A stretch of DNA of 64,000 nt. Origin: [Clostridium] celerecrescens 18A. GTDB taxonomy: Bacteria > Bacillota > Clostridia > Lachnospirales > Lachnospiraceae. The translations under genes were made by a program, and so were the position numbers. The stretch is taken from NCBI RefSeq assembly GCF_002797975.1, contig NZ_PGET01000001.1:1736001-1800000 (forward strand), in the 5' to 3' direction. Shown here piece after piece: positions 50,436-58,986 of the stretch (its first letter is position 1; each line of letters starts with the position of its first letter). The notes below the pieces were generated by a model. The model saw only the letters and a program-made list of their open reading frames with translations, ran no database searches and was not told the origin of the DNA.

Positions 50436-51683
50436 TTATGAATGATAATTCTTAAGAATGGAACGGCGCAGCAGATCCAGTGCCTTTACTACAGATTGTT
50501 CCCTGATCTTCTCCCGGTTTCCCTTAAAATGATATTCTTCCACTGAAACCTTATCCTTCATATAGCAGGCCATATAAACAAGTCCCACTGGTTTTTCCCC
50601 ATCAGAATCCGGTCCTGCGATCCCTGTCACTGCGATGCAGACATCTGAATCAGCCGCACATACACCACCGATCGCCATTTCTTTGGCAGTCTGTTCGCTG
50701 ACAGCACCGTACTTCTTCAAGGTGCTTTTGCTTACATCAAGATGTTTCCTCTTTGCCTTGTTGGAATAGGTGATAAAGCCTTCCCGAAAAACTTCGGAAG
50801 CCCCCGGCACATTCACCAGACGTCCTGCAATCAGTCCTCCGGTGCAGGATTCTGCTGTAGTCACCGTCAGCTCATATTTTTTCAGGAGGCGTACTACTGC
50901 CATTTCAAGGGTTTCTTCCTCTTTTGTGGTATACACATCATTCCCAAAACGGTTTTTAATTTCTTTTACCACCGGTTTTAAAAGACTTTTGGCTTCCTCT
51001 TCACTTGATGCCTTAGCTGTTACCCTTAAATGCACCTCAGCCGTCTTTGCATAGGTGGCAATGGTTGGGTTGGACTGTACGTCAATGAGGTCAAGAAGCT
51101 TATTTTCTACCTGGCTCTCTCCATGTCCGCAGATCTTGATCATTTGAGAACGGATCACGTCAGGCTGGAGCTTCTGAAGGTAAGGAAATACCTGATCGCG
51201 GAACAGGGGCTTTAACTCATTTGGAGGTCCAGGCAGCAGGATTGCCGCCTTTCCATCTTTTTCCAAAATCAGTCCTGGAGCAGTACCGTTATGGTTGTCA
51301 AGTACAGCCGCTCCCTGAGGAACCAGTGCCTGCTTCCAGTTATTATCTGGAATCTCTTTATAAATGCTGTTTTTAAAATACTCTTTGATTCTCTCCTTTG
51401 TATGGCTGTCTTCCACCAAAGAGAATCCCATGACCTCTGCGCAGACTTCTTTTGTCAGATCATCCTCCGTAGGTCCAAGGCCTCCGGTCAGGATGACAAC
51501 ATCCGAGCGCTTTAAGGCAGTCTCAAATGCCTCAGAAAGACGTTCCCTGTTATCGCCCACTGTAACCTGATGATACATGGAGAGTCCCAAGAGAGCACAT
51601 TTTTCCGCCAGATACTGAGTGTTGGTATTTACAATATTTCCAAGAAGAAGTTCTGTTCCAACTGAAATCAGTTCAACAACCAT
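50436..51683 (-). CDS. cinA: CinA family nicotinamide-nucleotide amidohydrolase / ADP-ribose pyrophosphatase-like
   Basis: A 415-residue CinA. The N-terminal MoCF-like domain (about 1-165) has VELISVGTELLLGNIVNTNTQYLAE and LTGGLGPTEDDLTKEV; the C-terminal deamidase domain (about 255-415) has TVTTAESCTGGLIAGRLVNVPG and GPDSDGEKPVGLVYMA. It may recycle NMN and is often co-expressed with recombination genes. It follows pgsA by two bases. Confidence 0.95.
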   Translation of the reverse strand: MVVELISVGTELLLGNIVNTNTQYLAEKCALLGLSMYHQVTVGDNRERLSEAFETALKRSDVVILTGGLGPTEDDLTKEVCAEVMGFSLVEDSHTKERIKEYFKNSIYKEIPDNNWKQALVPQGAAVLDNHNGTAPGLILEKDGKAAILLPGPPNELKPLFRDQVFPYLQKLQPDVIRSQMIKICGHGESQVENKLLDLIDVQSNPTIATYAKTAEVHLRVTAKASSEEEAKSLLKPVVKEIKNRFGNDVYTTKEEETLEMAVVRLLKKYELTVTTAESCTGGLIAGRLVNVPGASEVFREGFITYSNKAKRKHLDVSKSTLKKYGAVSEQTAKEMAIGGVCAADSDVCIAVTGIAGPDSDGEKPVGLVYMACYMKDKVSVEEYHFKGNREKIREQSVVKALDLLRRSILKNYHS

Positions 51684-51685
51684 GA

Positions 51686-52228
51686 TTACATACTCCCTTC
51701 CGTAAGAACGTGGTAATTTTTTGCTACATAATCAACTAGTGAAACCAAGGTAAGAATTGTGGCGAGCCAGATAAACACTGTTGTAAGGATAGACAATGCC
51801 GGAATATTTAAGATAAGTAAAACAGACAAAATCATCTGGGACACTGTTTTAAACTTTCCCCAATAGCTTGCCGCGATCACCACACCATTATCAGAAGCCA
51901 CCAGACGGAACCCGCTGATAATAAATTCACGGCTAATGATCACAATAACGATCCAGGCAGAAAGCTGGCCCAAGGCCGTAAAACAGATAAGTCCTGCACA
52001 AACCAGCAGCTTATCTGCCAGTGGGTCCATAAACTTGCCAAAATTAGTCACCAGGCCATACTTCCTTGCAATCTTTCCATCAAGCAGATCCGTAAAGCTG
52101 GCCACAATGAATATAGCCGCCGCAATGTATCGGTATGATGCATTGGCACCTCCGTCAAGCAGCAGAAACAGAACAAAAAATGGAATCATAATAACCCTTA
52201 AAATCGTAAGCTTATTCGGTAAATTCAT
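51686..52228 (-). CDS. pgsA: CDP-diacylglycerol-glycerol-3-phosphate 3-phosphatidyltransferase
   Basis: Membrane enzyme of phosphatidylglycerol synthesis, 180 residues, with about four spans. The CDP-alcohol phosphotransferase motif D-x2-DG-x2-AR-x8-G-x3-D-x3-D is complete in DLLDGKIARKYGLVTNFGKF followed by MDPLADK. It overlaps rimO by 17 bases and precedes cinA by two. Confidence 0.96.
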   Translation of the reverse strand: MNLPNKLTILRVIMIPFFVLFLLLDGGANASYRYIAAAIFIVASFTDLLDGKIARKYGLVTNFGKFMDPLADKLLVCAGLICFTALGQLSAWIVIVIISREFIISGFRLVASDNGVVIAASYWGKFKTVSQMILSVLLILNIPALSILTTVFIWLATILTLVSLVDYVAKNYHVLTEGSM

Positions 52229-53552
52229 CCTCCAACTCTCCTATCAAATCATATTCCATAGCCCCTGTCACGCGGACTCTTGCAAAATCACCTGACATCA
52301 GTTCTCCTCCCGTCTGAACAAAAATCATTCCGTCCACACCAGGCCCATCCATATAGGTACGTCCAACATAAGCGTTTTCATCCGCCACCTTGCCTTCTAT
52401 CATAACCTCCAGGCTTTTCCCGATCATAGATCTGGAAAAATCATAGGAGATCTCCTGCTGAAGCTCCATGATGGCGTCACGGCGTTCCTCCTTCTCTTCC
52501 TGCAAAACCTGATCCGGAAATTCCGCAGCAGGAGTATCTTCTTCTGCCGAATATGCAAACACTCCCAAACGCTGGAATTCCATCTCATCCACGAACTCCA
52601 TCAGCTCTTCGTGATCTTCCTGGGTCTCCCCTGGGAATCCTGAGATCAATGTAGTTCTAAGTGCAATATCCGGGATTTCTCTCCGAAGCTTTTCCACGAT
52701 TTCCCGAAGCTGGGTCTGCGTGGTCTTACGGCCCATGCGTTTTAAAATCCTGTCGCTGGCATGCTGAATAGGCAGATCAAGGTACTTGCAGATTTTCTCT
52801 TCTTCCTTAACGGTCTGAATCAGCTCATCCGTAATCTCTTCCGGATAGCAGTACTGAATCCGGATCCACTGAATCCCGGATATGCGGCACAGGTTTTTGA
52901 GAAGCTTTGGAAGCGACTTCTCGCCATATAGATCCACGCCATACAGAGTCGTCTCCTGAGCCACTAAAATAAGCTCTTTTACGCCCTTCTCAGCCAGTCT
53001 CTCTGCTTCCTTTACCAGACGTTCCATAGGAACGCTGCGGTAATTTCCACGCAGAGACGGGATGATACAGTAAGTACAATGCTTGTCACAGCCTTCCGCA
53101 ATCTTTAAAAAGGCATAATGTCCCCCTGTAGTAAGAATCCGGTCTGTTTCCACTTCCGGAAGCTCATCCAGTTCGTGAAAACGCTGAACGTGTTCTTTAC
53201 CGCCCAAAGCTTCCGCCAGAACGTGAGAGATCTCGTCATAGGTGGAAGTACCTAAAATTCCATCAACTTCAGGAATCTCGTCTATGATCTCCTGTTTATA
53301 CCGCTGGGCCAGGCAGCCGGTCACGATTAATGCCTTGCATTTGCCATCAATCTTTCTCTGCGCCAACTCCAGTATGGTATTTACGCTTTCCTCTTTAGCA
53401 TCACCGATGAAGCAACAGGTATTGATCACAATCACATCCGCCTCATACTCATCATCCGTAAAGGTATATCCGTCTTTATTCAGAAGGCCCAGCATCATCT
53501 CTGTATCCACAAGATTCTTGTCGCAGCCCAGTGAAACACATAATAACTTCAT
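52212..53552 (-). CDS. rimO: Ribosomal protein S12 methylthiotransferase RimO
   Basis: Radical SAM enzyme adding a methylthio group to Asp of S12; 446 residues. N-terminal cluster cysteines (VSLGCDKNLVDTE, NTCCFIGDAKEES, TGCLAQRY), the radical SAM motif CDKHCTYCIIP and a C-terminal TRAM domain are all visible. The first motif with GCDKN distinguishes RimO from MiaB. It starts the rimO-pgsA-cinA series after the rpoZ terminator. Confidence 0.96.
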   Translation of the reverse strand: MKLLCVSLGCDKNLVDTEMMLGLLNKDGYTFTDDEYEADVIVINTCCFIGDAKEESVNTILELAQRKIDGKCKALIVTGCLAQRYKQEIIDEIPEVDGILGTSTYDEISHVLAEALGGKEHVQRFHELDELPEVETDRILTTGGHYAFLKIAEGCDKHCTYCIIPSLRGNYRSVPMERLVKEAERLAEKGVKELILVAQETTLYGVDLYGEKSLPKLLKNLCRISGIQWIRIQYCYPEEITDELIQTVKEEEKICKYLDLPIQHASDRILKRMGRKTTQTQLREIVEKLRREIPDIALRTTLISGFPGETQEDHEELMEFVDEMEFQRLGVFAYSAEEDTPAAEFPDQVLQEEKEERRDAIMELQQEISYDFSRSMIGKSLEVMIEGKVADENAYVGRTYMDGPGVDGMIFVQTGGELMSGDFARVRVTGAMEYDLIGELEDEFTE

Positions 53553-53580
53553 GTTTTAACTCCTGTCTTTCATTATAATG

Positions 53581-53618
53581 GGAAAGGCCATCTCATCCAA
53601 AAGGGAGACGGCCTCTTT
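53581..53618 (-). terminator. Terminator after rpoZ
   Basis: On minus, AGGCCGTCTC and GAGATGGCCT form a 10-bp stem (one G-U) with a 10-base loop. The following T run is short (TTT), so termination may be partial and rimO could be read through. Confidence 0.6.
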
Positions 53619-53619
53619 C

Positions 53620-53874
53620 CTAATTATCGTCTTCTTCTGTTGCATCCGCTTCGCTTAAAATCTTCACTTTGCCCTCATATAGTTCTTCTACGGCAACAGA
53701 AAGCGGTTTCTTACCAGCTCCCAAAATCTCCGGCTCTGAGCCGCCGATAATCTGCCTAGCTCTCTTGGCTGCGGCAATTACGATAGAATAACGGCTCTGT
53801 ACAACAGGAGCCTCTCCTGGCTCTACCTCGCTGTTTACTACATTAATCAAATCTGAATAAGATGGATGTAACAT
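53620..53874 (-). CDS. rpoZ: DNA-directed RNA polymerase subunit omega
   Basis: Omega subunit, 84 residues. YSIVIAAAKRARQI corresponds to the conserved omega core, and PLSVAVEELYEGKVKIL follows; the C-terminus is acidic. It follows gmk by 26 bases, the usual clostridial arrangement. Slightly longer than many Firmicutes omegas because of an N-terminal stretch. Confidence 0.92.
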   Translation of the reverse strand: MLHPSYSDLINVVNSEVEPGEAPVVQSRYSIVIAAAKRARQIIGGSEPEILGAGKKPLSVAVEELYEGKVKILSEADATEEDDN

Positions 53875-53900
53875 CTTTCATTCCCCTTTCTCAATCGGCT

Positions 53901-54521
53901 CTATATATTCTTTAATTCTTCCCGGATATGGGATAAAAATGCCATATTATTGGAAGCACGGTTATGCTGTACCTGTATCATGCGGTGCATCTCTTCCACA
54001 CAAGTGTCTATCTTATCGTTAATGAGGATATAATCATAGCCTTCCATGCCTTCCGCTTCCTCAGCTGCCCGGCGGAGTCTGGCATTGATCACATCCATGT
54101 TTTCCGTACCGCGGCCTATGAGACGACGCTTTAATTCCTCTGCGTTGGGCGGCATGACAAAAATCAAAATCGCAGCAGGGAAATGTTTCTTTACCTTTAG
54201 CGCCCCCTGAATTTCAATTTCCAGGATTACATCCTTCCCCATTTTCATCTGGTTTAAAACGTATTCCTTGGGTGTACCATAGTAATGGTTAACATACTGG
54301 GCATATTCGATCAATTCTTCCTTTTGTATCATATCCTTAAAACGTTCTTCTGTCACAAAGAAATATTCCCTGCCGTCTGCTTCTCCCTCTCTGGGATTTC
54401 TGGTAGTAGCGGATATGGACAACGCATAATTATCATACCGTTTCAGAAGCTCTTTCATCAAGGTTCCCTTGCCTGCCCCTGAAAATCCCGATACGACTAC
54501 CAATATGCCATTCTCATTCAT
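53901..54521 (-). CDS. gmk: Guanylate kinase
   Basis: Converts GMP to GDP; 206 residues. P-loop VVVSGFSGAGKGTLMKELL, SATTRNPREGEADGREYFFV and VILEIEIQGALKVKKHFP are diagnostic. The start at 54521 (MNENGIL) is taken as ATG; an in-frame TTG at 54545 would overlap yicC by 8 bases. The remA gene that often lies between yicC and gmk is absent; only 16 bases separate them. Confidence 0.95.
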   Translation of the reverse strand: MNENGILVVVSGFSGAGKGTLMKELLKRYDNYALSISATTRNPREGEADGREYFFVTEERFKDMIQKEELIEYAQYVNHYYGTPKEYVLNQMKMGKDVILEIEIQGALKVKKHFPAAILIFVMPPNAEELKRRLIGRGTENMDVINARLRRAAEEAEGMEGYDYILINDKIDTCVEEMHRMIQVQHNRASNNMAFLSHIREELKNI

Positions 54522-54537
54522 GTTTTTCGTTACACTC

Positions 54538-55416
54538 CTACTCAATATTCTGGATCTGTTCCCTTACCTTTTCAATCTCGGTCTTCAGAGCGATGGCCTT
54601 ATCGGAAATTTCCAGGTCATTGGCTTTGGAAAGTATGGTATTCGCTTCCCGGTTCATCTCCTGAGCGATGAAATCCAGTTTTCTTCCCACACTGCCGCCT
54701 GCATTAAGCTCTGTACAAGTATTTTCAATGTGGCTTCTGAGACGTACGGTTTCTTCATCCACACAGATTTTATCGGCAAATATCGTAACTTCCGCGGCAA
54801 TTCTTCCTTCATCAACGGAAGCATTTGCCAGCAATTCCTTCACCTTGTCCTCCAGTTTTGCCCTGTATTCTAAAAGAATCCTGGGGGACCGTTCTTCAAT
54901 GAATTCCACAAGCTCAGTCATAAACTTAAGCTTTCCAAGGAGATCGTTCTTTAGGTTTTCTCCTTCTGTCACTCTGGTTTCCACAAAACGTTTTGCAGCT
55001 TCCTCTATGGTTTCTGAAAGAAGCTTCCACATCTGATTCTCATCCTCCGGCACCTCTTCCATGATAAGGACCTCCGGGCACCTGGCCAGGGTCGATACCT
55101 TGATGTCGTTCTGAATTCCGAATTGTGCCTCCATCTTTGCGAAATAATCCATATATTCAGCAGCCAGCGCATTGTTATACTTCAAACACAACTTATTCTC
55201 TGTGTAATCCTCGTAGGTGATAAATACATCAACCTTACCGCGCTGGATATAATTCTTTAATAGATTCCTGATCCCTGCTTCAAAGAAATTAAACTTTTTC
55301 GGCATCTTTATGCTTAAATCCAGATATCTGTGATTTACAGCCTTCATTTCTACGGAAATCTTATATTCATCCGTGACAGTTTCGCATCTGCCAAAACCTG
55401 TCATGCTTTTGATCAT
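54538..55416 (-). CDS. yicC: YicC family endoribonuclease-like protein
   Basis: A 292-residue YicC protein; family members were recently linked to RNA cleavage in bacteria. Starts MIKSMTGFGRCE and includes VNHRYLDLSIKMP, KVDVFITYEDY and the C-terminal KLDFIAQEMNREANTILSKA. The start at 55416 is required because the promoter (55451-55479) begins transcription near 55444, downstream of the alternative Met at 55452. First gene of the yicC-gmk-rpoZ transcript. Confidence 0.93.
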   Translation of the reverse strand: MIKSMTGFGRCETVTDEYKISVEMKAVNHRYLDLSIKMPKKFNFFEAGIRNLLKNYIQRGKVDVFITYEDYTENKLCLKYNNALAAEYMDYFAKMEAQFGIQNDIKVSTLARCPEVLIMEEVPEDENQMWKLLSETIEEAAKRFVETRVTEGENLKNDLLGKLKFMTELVEFIEERSPRILLEYRAKLEDKVKELLANASVDEGRIAAEVTIFADKICVDEETVRLRSHIENTCTELNAGGSVGRKLDFIAQEMNREANTILSKANDLEISDKAIALKTEIEKVREQIQNIE

Positions 55417-55450
55417 TCCATATGCCTCTCTTTCGCCATAGATATCATCC

Positions 55451-55479
55451 ATTATAATTCATATTAAAATACAAGTCAA
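55451..55479 (-). promoter_or_regulatory. Sigma-A promoter of yicC-gmk-rpoZ
   Basis: Read on minus: TTGACT (55474-55479), 17-base spacer, TATAAT (55451-55456). Confidence 0.85.
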
Positions 55480-55502
55480 TTGGTTTTAAATTTTACAGAA
55501 AG

Positions 55503-55531
55503 TTGATTCTGTGCTATACTATCCTTATTAT
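55503..55531 (+). promoter_or_regulatory. Sigma-A promoter of rqcH
   Basis: TTGATT (55503-55508), 17-base spacer, TATTAT (55526-55531), about 30 bases upstream of the ATG. Back-to-back with the yicC promoter. Confidence 0.75.
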
Positions 55532-55558
55532 ATAGACCATTTACCGGAGGAACAGACA

Positions 55559-57301
55559 ATGGCATTAGACGGAATTGTTATGGCAAATCTCGCAGCAGAG
55601 ATGAAAAACCGGCTGGAAGGCGGAAAAATCGCAAAAATTGCCCAGCCGGAAAAGGACGAACTGCTGTTTACTATTAAAAACCAGAAAAACACATGGAGAC
55701 TCCTGATTTCGGCCAGTGCCAGTCTCCCCCTCATCTATTTTACAGAGGCAAACAAACAGAGCCCCATGACCGCCCCAAATTTTTGTATGCTTTTAAGAAA
55801 GCACATCGGAAACGGGCGCATCATCCGGGTAAGCCAGCCGGGACTGGAACGGATCTTATGCATGGAAGTGGAGCATTTTGATGAATTAGGTGATAAACGA
55901 ATTAAAAAACTGATTATTGAAATCATGGGAAAGCACAGCAACATCATCTTTTGCAATGAAGAGGACTTGATTTTAGACAGCATAAAGCACATCTCCGCCC
56001 AGGTCAGCTCTGTACGTGAGGTTTTGCCGGGAAGAACCTATTTTATCCCACAGACCATGGAGAAAAAAGATCCCCTTACCATCACGGAAGAAGAATTCAT
56101 TGATGTAATCGGCCAGACAGCCGCACCTATACAAAAAGCGCTGTATATGAAACTGACCGGTCTAAGCCCCATTATGGGCCATGAGCTTTGCAATCTGGCC
56201 TCCATTGACGGGGACCGTTCTGCCAATGGAATGACGGAGCTGGAACTGGTCCATCTGTATCACATGTTTTCCTTTATTATGGATGATATAAAGCATGGAC
56301 ATTTTACACCAAACATTATATATAAAAAGGAAGAACCAGTGGAATTCTCCGCCCTTCCCTTAACCTGTTATCAGGGAGAAGGCTATGTTTCCCAATGCTT
56401 TGATTCCATCAGCTCACTTTTGGAAAACTATTATTCCTCAAAAAATACCATTACCAGAATCCGGCAAAAATCCGTGGACTTACGGAAAATCGTCCAGACT
56501 GCTTTGGAACGAAATTATAAGAAATACGACCTGCAGGCCAAGCAGCTGAAGGATACGGACAAACGGGACAAATATAAGGTCTACGGAGAGCTTATCAATA
56601 CCTATGGATATGAATTAACCGGAGGTGAAAAGCAGCTGGTCTGCCTTAATTATTACACCAACGAAGAAATTACCATTCCTATGGATGATCAGTTATCAGC
56701 AAAAGAAAATGCTCAGAAGTATTTCGATAAATACAATAAGTTAAAGCGCACCTTTGAAGCTGTAACAGATCAGATTGCCGAAACCAAACAGGAAATTGAC
56801 CATCTGGAATCAGTTAGTACTGCTTTGGACATCGCTTTAATGGAGGAGGATCTTGTACAGATTAAAGAAGAATTGATGGAGTACGGATACATTAAGCACC
56901 GTCGATCCGGCGACAAAAAGCCTAAGATCACAAGCAAGCCCTTCCACTACCTTTCTTCAGACGGATTCCATATTTATGTAGGGAAGAACAATTACCAGAA
57001 TGAAGAGCTGACTTTTAAAGTGGCAAGCGGCAATGATTGGTGGTTCCATGCAAAAGGGATCCCAGGCTCCCATGTGATCGTAAAATCCGATGGAAAAGAG
57101 CTTCCCGACCGGGCCTTTGAAGAAGCCGGAGCTTTAGCAGCCTACTATTCTAAGGGTCGTGAAAACGATAAGGTGGAAGTGGATTATGTGCAAAAAAAGC
57201 AGATAAAAAAGGTGGCTGGAGCGGCGCCTGGCTTTGTTATCTACCATACCAATTATTCCATGGTCGCTGAGCCAAAGATTCTTTTGGAAGAATGTAAGTA
57301 A
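55559..57301 (+). CDS. rqcH: Ribosome quality-control protein RqcH (NFACT family)
   Basis: RqcH/Rqc2 homologue that recruits tRNA-Ala and adds alanine tails to stalled nascent chains on 50S subunits. About 580 residues: NFACT-N domain (MALDGIVMANLAAEM; APNFCMLLRKHI; FDELGDKRIKKL), central coiled coil (about 320-440), and NFACT-R with DWWFHAKGIPGSHVIVK and VDYVQKKQIKKVAGAAPGFV. The start at 55559 has a perfect GGAGG site; the frame extends upstream to 55511 but covers the promoter. Divergent from yicC. Confidence 0.95.
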   Translation: MALDGIVMANLAAEMKNRLEGGKIAKIAQPEKDELLFTIKNQKNTWRLLISASASLPLIYFTEANKQSPMTAPNFCMLLRKHIGNGRIIRVSQPGLERILCMEVEHFDELGDKRIKKLIIEIMGKHSNIIFCNEEDLILDSIKHISAQVSSVREVLPGRTYFIPQTMEKKDPLTITEEEFIDVIGQTAAPIQKALYMKLTGLSPIMGHELCNLASIDGDRSANGMTELELVHLYHMFSFIMDDIKHGHFTPNIIYKKEEPVEFSALPLTCYQGEGYVSQCFDSISSLLENYYSSKNTITRIRQKSVDLRKIVQTALERNYKKYDLQAKQLKDTDKRDKYKVYGELINTYGYELTGGEKQLVCLNYYTNEEITIPMDDQLSAKENAQKYFDKYNKLKRTFEAVTDQIAETKQEIDHLESVSTALDIALMEEDLVQIKEELMEYGYIKHRRSGDKKPKITSKPFHYLSSDGFHIYVGKNNYQNEELTFKVASGNDWWFHAKGIPGSHVIVKSDGKELPDRAFEEAGALAAYYSKGRENDKVEVDYVQKKQIKKVAGAAPGFVIYHTNYSMVAEPKILLEECK

Positions 57302-57384
57302 ATCCATTCCGGAAGGCTCGTAATCGTTTATTGAGCCGTTGAAGGGAAGAAAATGATATAAATTAACAATATTGAATTCAAAAT

Positions 57385-57434
57385 AAGCAGGTAACGGAAG
57401 AACATAACATTCTTTCACGTTACCTGCTTTTATT
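57385..57434. terminator. Bidirectional terminator between rqcH and the 57461 gene
   Basis: AAGCAGGTAACG and CGTTACCTGCTT form a 12-bp stem around a 21-base loop. Followed by TTTATTT on plus and by TTATTTTG on minus, so it can serve rqcH and the convergent small gene. Confidence 0.85.
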
Positions 57435-57460
57435 TAAATTCCACCAATTACTTACTCTTG

Positions 57461-57646
57461 TCAAATATCAATACACTCCATCTCTACCATAGCTCTTCTT
57501 TCAGGTACTGTCGTTATTACATCTATATAATATTCATCTGGAATGATCTTCCTCTTTCTATGCTTTGACTTGATATTCTTTTGCACAGAAGCATCTGCTA
57601 AATTCTTTTCCAATTTTAGAATTTTACAAAATAAGTTTTCTCTCAT
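57461..57646 (-). CDS. Small hypothetical protein, 61 residues
   Basis: MRENLFCKILKLEKNLADAS starts a basic, soluble 61-residue protein with a KSKHRKRK stretch and an acidic end (VEMECIDI). No recognised family. A GGAG site is 8-9 bases before the ATG and a bidirectional terminator follows its stop, which supports a real gene. It lies downstream of the agrBD transcript on the same strand. Position in an agr locus suggests, but does not prove, a link. Confidence 0.5.
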   Translation of the reverse strand: MRENLFCKILKLEKNLADASVQKNIKSKHRKRKIIPDEYYIDVITTVPERRAMVEMECIDI

Positions 57647-58093
57647 CTGCTATTCTCCAATCTTTGTTATCCCCTAGTACAGGAAAGATATGCCAGACTT
57701 CATGCGATAAATCAGTCTAAAACAATACCTATCCAATTTCATAAAATTGACTAACTGCCCTTTGAATTTAATTCAAAGGGCAGCATCTTTTTACTTTATT
57801 CTACTGAGTATCCATAAAACTTCTGAATGAATACAAATTCCATATCTTTTAACTTAGTCTATTTATAGGAATCTCAATTAATTCAGACGAAGTTTCCCCC
57901 TTGTTACTACTGTAGTCATACAATACATATTCCAACTAGTTGGATTTGAAGATCTCACAATGATTTATATGTATTATTTTCATTGTCATCACGGCGCTTT
58001 TTCTTTTTATAATGAATACATTATCATTATATAACTCATACCGGACAATCTGCACTTAAATTTAAAACCAAAATTCTTTTTCTCGTCAATTCC
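57647..58093. other. 447-base gap between the 57461 gene and agrD
   Basis: No convincing gene. Minus-strand fragments without a usable start look like worn coding sequence: one reads YDYSSNKGETSSELIEIPIN before a stop (about 57855-57915) and one reads KDMEFVFIQKFYGYSVE before a stop (about 57802-57855) in another frame. Also present: a palindrome TCCAACTAGTTGGA (57931-57944), ACAATG/CATTGT arms, and the 57756-57782 hairpin. Confidence 0.4.
57756..57782. terminator. Hairpin downstream of agrD, possible terminator
   Basis: TGCCCTTTGAAT and ATTCAAAGGGCA are perfect 12-bp arms around a 3-base loop. On plus it is followed by GCATCTTTTTA, on minus by GTTAGTCAATTTTA; a terminator for agrBD on minus is plausible though the T run is poor. 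Confidence 0.6.
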
Positions 58094-58240
58094 TTATTTA
58101 GTATTATCATTATGCATTTTTAACACTGCTTCCGGAATTTTTCTCTCATAGATTCCAGCAGGAAAACTTCTCCCTATAGAATTAAGAGATACTTTTACTA
58201 ATACTTTCTGTAATTCTTCTACTACCATCTTTTTCATCAT
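58094..58240 (-). CDS. agrD: AgrD-like autoinducing peptide precursor, serine type
   Basis: Hand-translated 48-codon gene directly after agrB: the agrB stop and this start overlap (TAATG) and an AAAGGAG site is 7 bases upstream. It has an amphipathic N-terminal helix (MMKKMVVEELQKVLVKVSLN), then SIGRSFPAGI, then the tail YERKIPEAVLKMHND, which fits the acidic, Pro-containing AgrD tail recognised by AgrB (compare YEPKSP in Listeria). No Cys is present; Ser25 would be the ring residue, giving a lactone. By the tail alignment the ring would have six residues rather than five. The mature peptide is not known. Confidence 0.75.
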   Translation of the reverse strand: MMKKMVVEELQKVLVKVSLNSIGRSFPAGIYERKIPEAVLKMHNDNTK

Positions 58241-58806
58241 TAGTTCTCTCCTTTAACATTTATTTTATTTTTAGGAAGTAAAGTTAAGACTTCCAAAATA
58301 ACTGGATAAATAATAAGTCCTCTAAGGGTCGGATTTAAATATGCAATTCCCATCATCAACGTTAAGGCAATAATGGAATGTATCTTCTTAATTAGTTTAT
58401 CTTGTGAACTAAAGTGTTCGATATTTATTGTACGTGGAACGCAACAAACAATAATAATAACGGAAACTATATAAATAAACGGCAAAAGTAACACTTTTAT
58501 TTCAAAGAAGACATCTCCTAAAATTGATAATGCCCAAACCAGCATCATACTAAATCCGCAGCCCAAACCCGTTTTAGCATGAATACCGCCAGCCTGTAAT
58601 CTTAATCCGCAAAATGCAGATAATACAACAAGTGTCTCAAATCCTTTTCCTAAGACAACTCCTATAAGAAAGATAATAATAAGCTTAATAACATTGTCAA
58701 GTAATAGTTCCATTCCATATTGAATCACTTTATTTTCTTCTTGACTTTTGGGGCTTACTTTATTCAACCAGTCGCAAAAACCAACAGCAATTCTGCTAAT
58801 ACTCAT
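58240..58806 (-). CDS. agrB: Accessory gene regulator protein AgrB
   Basis: Membrane cysteine peptidase that matures and helps export the autoinducing peptide; 188 residues, about five to six hydrophobic segments. Catalytic His and Cys are in RLQAGGIHAKTGLGCGF (His76/Cys83 region). A GGTGGTG site precedes the start. Encoded back-to-back with agrC, with AgrA-like repeats in the 180-base gap. First gene of agrBD. Confidence 0.95.
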   Translation of the reverse strand: MSISRIAVGFCDWLNKVSPKSQEENKVIQYGMELLLDNVIKLIIIFLIGVVLGKGFETLVVLSAFCGLRLQAGGIHAKTGLGCGFSMMLVWALSILGDVFFEIKVLLLPFIYIVSVIIIVCCVPRTINIEHFSSQDKLIKKIHSIIALTLMMGIAYLNPTLRGLIIYPVILEVLTLLPKNKINVKGEN

Positions 58807-58870
58807 TTTATCACCACCATTTGACCTTATACTACCATATCTTTAGGCCAACAAAATATTTTTGCAATTT

Positions 58871-58897
58871 CCGTAGTGTTTTTCTTCCTAAGCGTTA
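58871..58897 (-). promoter_or_regulatory. Candidate AgrA (LytTR) direct repeats upstream of agrB
   Basis: On minus, TAACGCTTA and TACGGAAAT begin 22 bases apart (58893-58897 and 58871-58875 mark the starts on plus as CGTTA and CCGTA). The spacing equals two helix turns, as for AgrA direct repeats. A likely -10 (GTATAA/TAGTAT near 58830) lies downstream. The match is by pattern only. Confidence 0.4.
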
Positions 58898-58924
58898 AAT
58901 GCATTTGCTTTTCATACAATTCCC

Positions 58925-58953
58925 TTTACTTTCCAATTACAACAATGTAAAAT
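58925..58953 (+). promoter_or_regulatory. Promoter of agrCA
   Basis: TTTACT (58925-58930), 17-base spacer, TAAAAT (58948-58953), about 35 bases upstream of the agrC start. Confidence 0.6.
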
Positions 58954-58986
58954 ATAAACATACATCTACGGGCGAGGAGATACAAC

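Noticed and set aside
57802..57990. Short frames (13-17 codons) downstream of agrB as alternative peptide precursors
   Set aside because: None has the amphipathic head or the Pro-containing acidic tail of AgrD; the 58094-58240 gene does.
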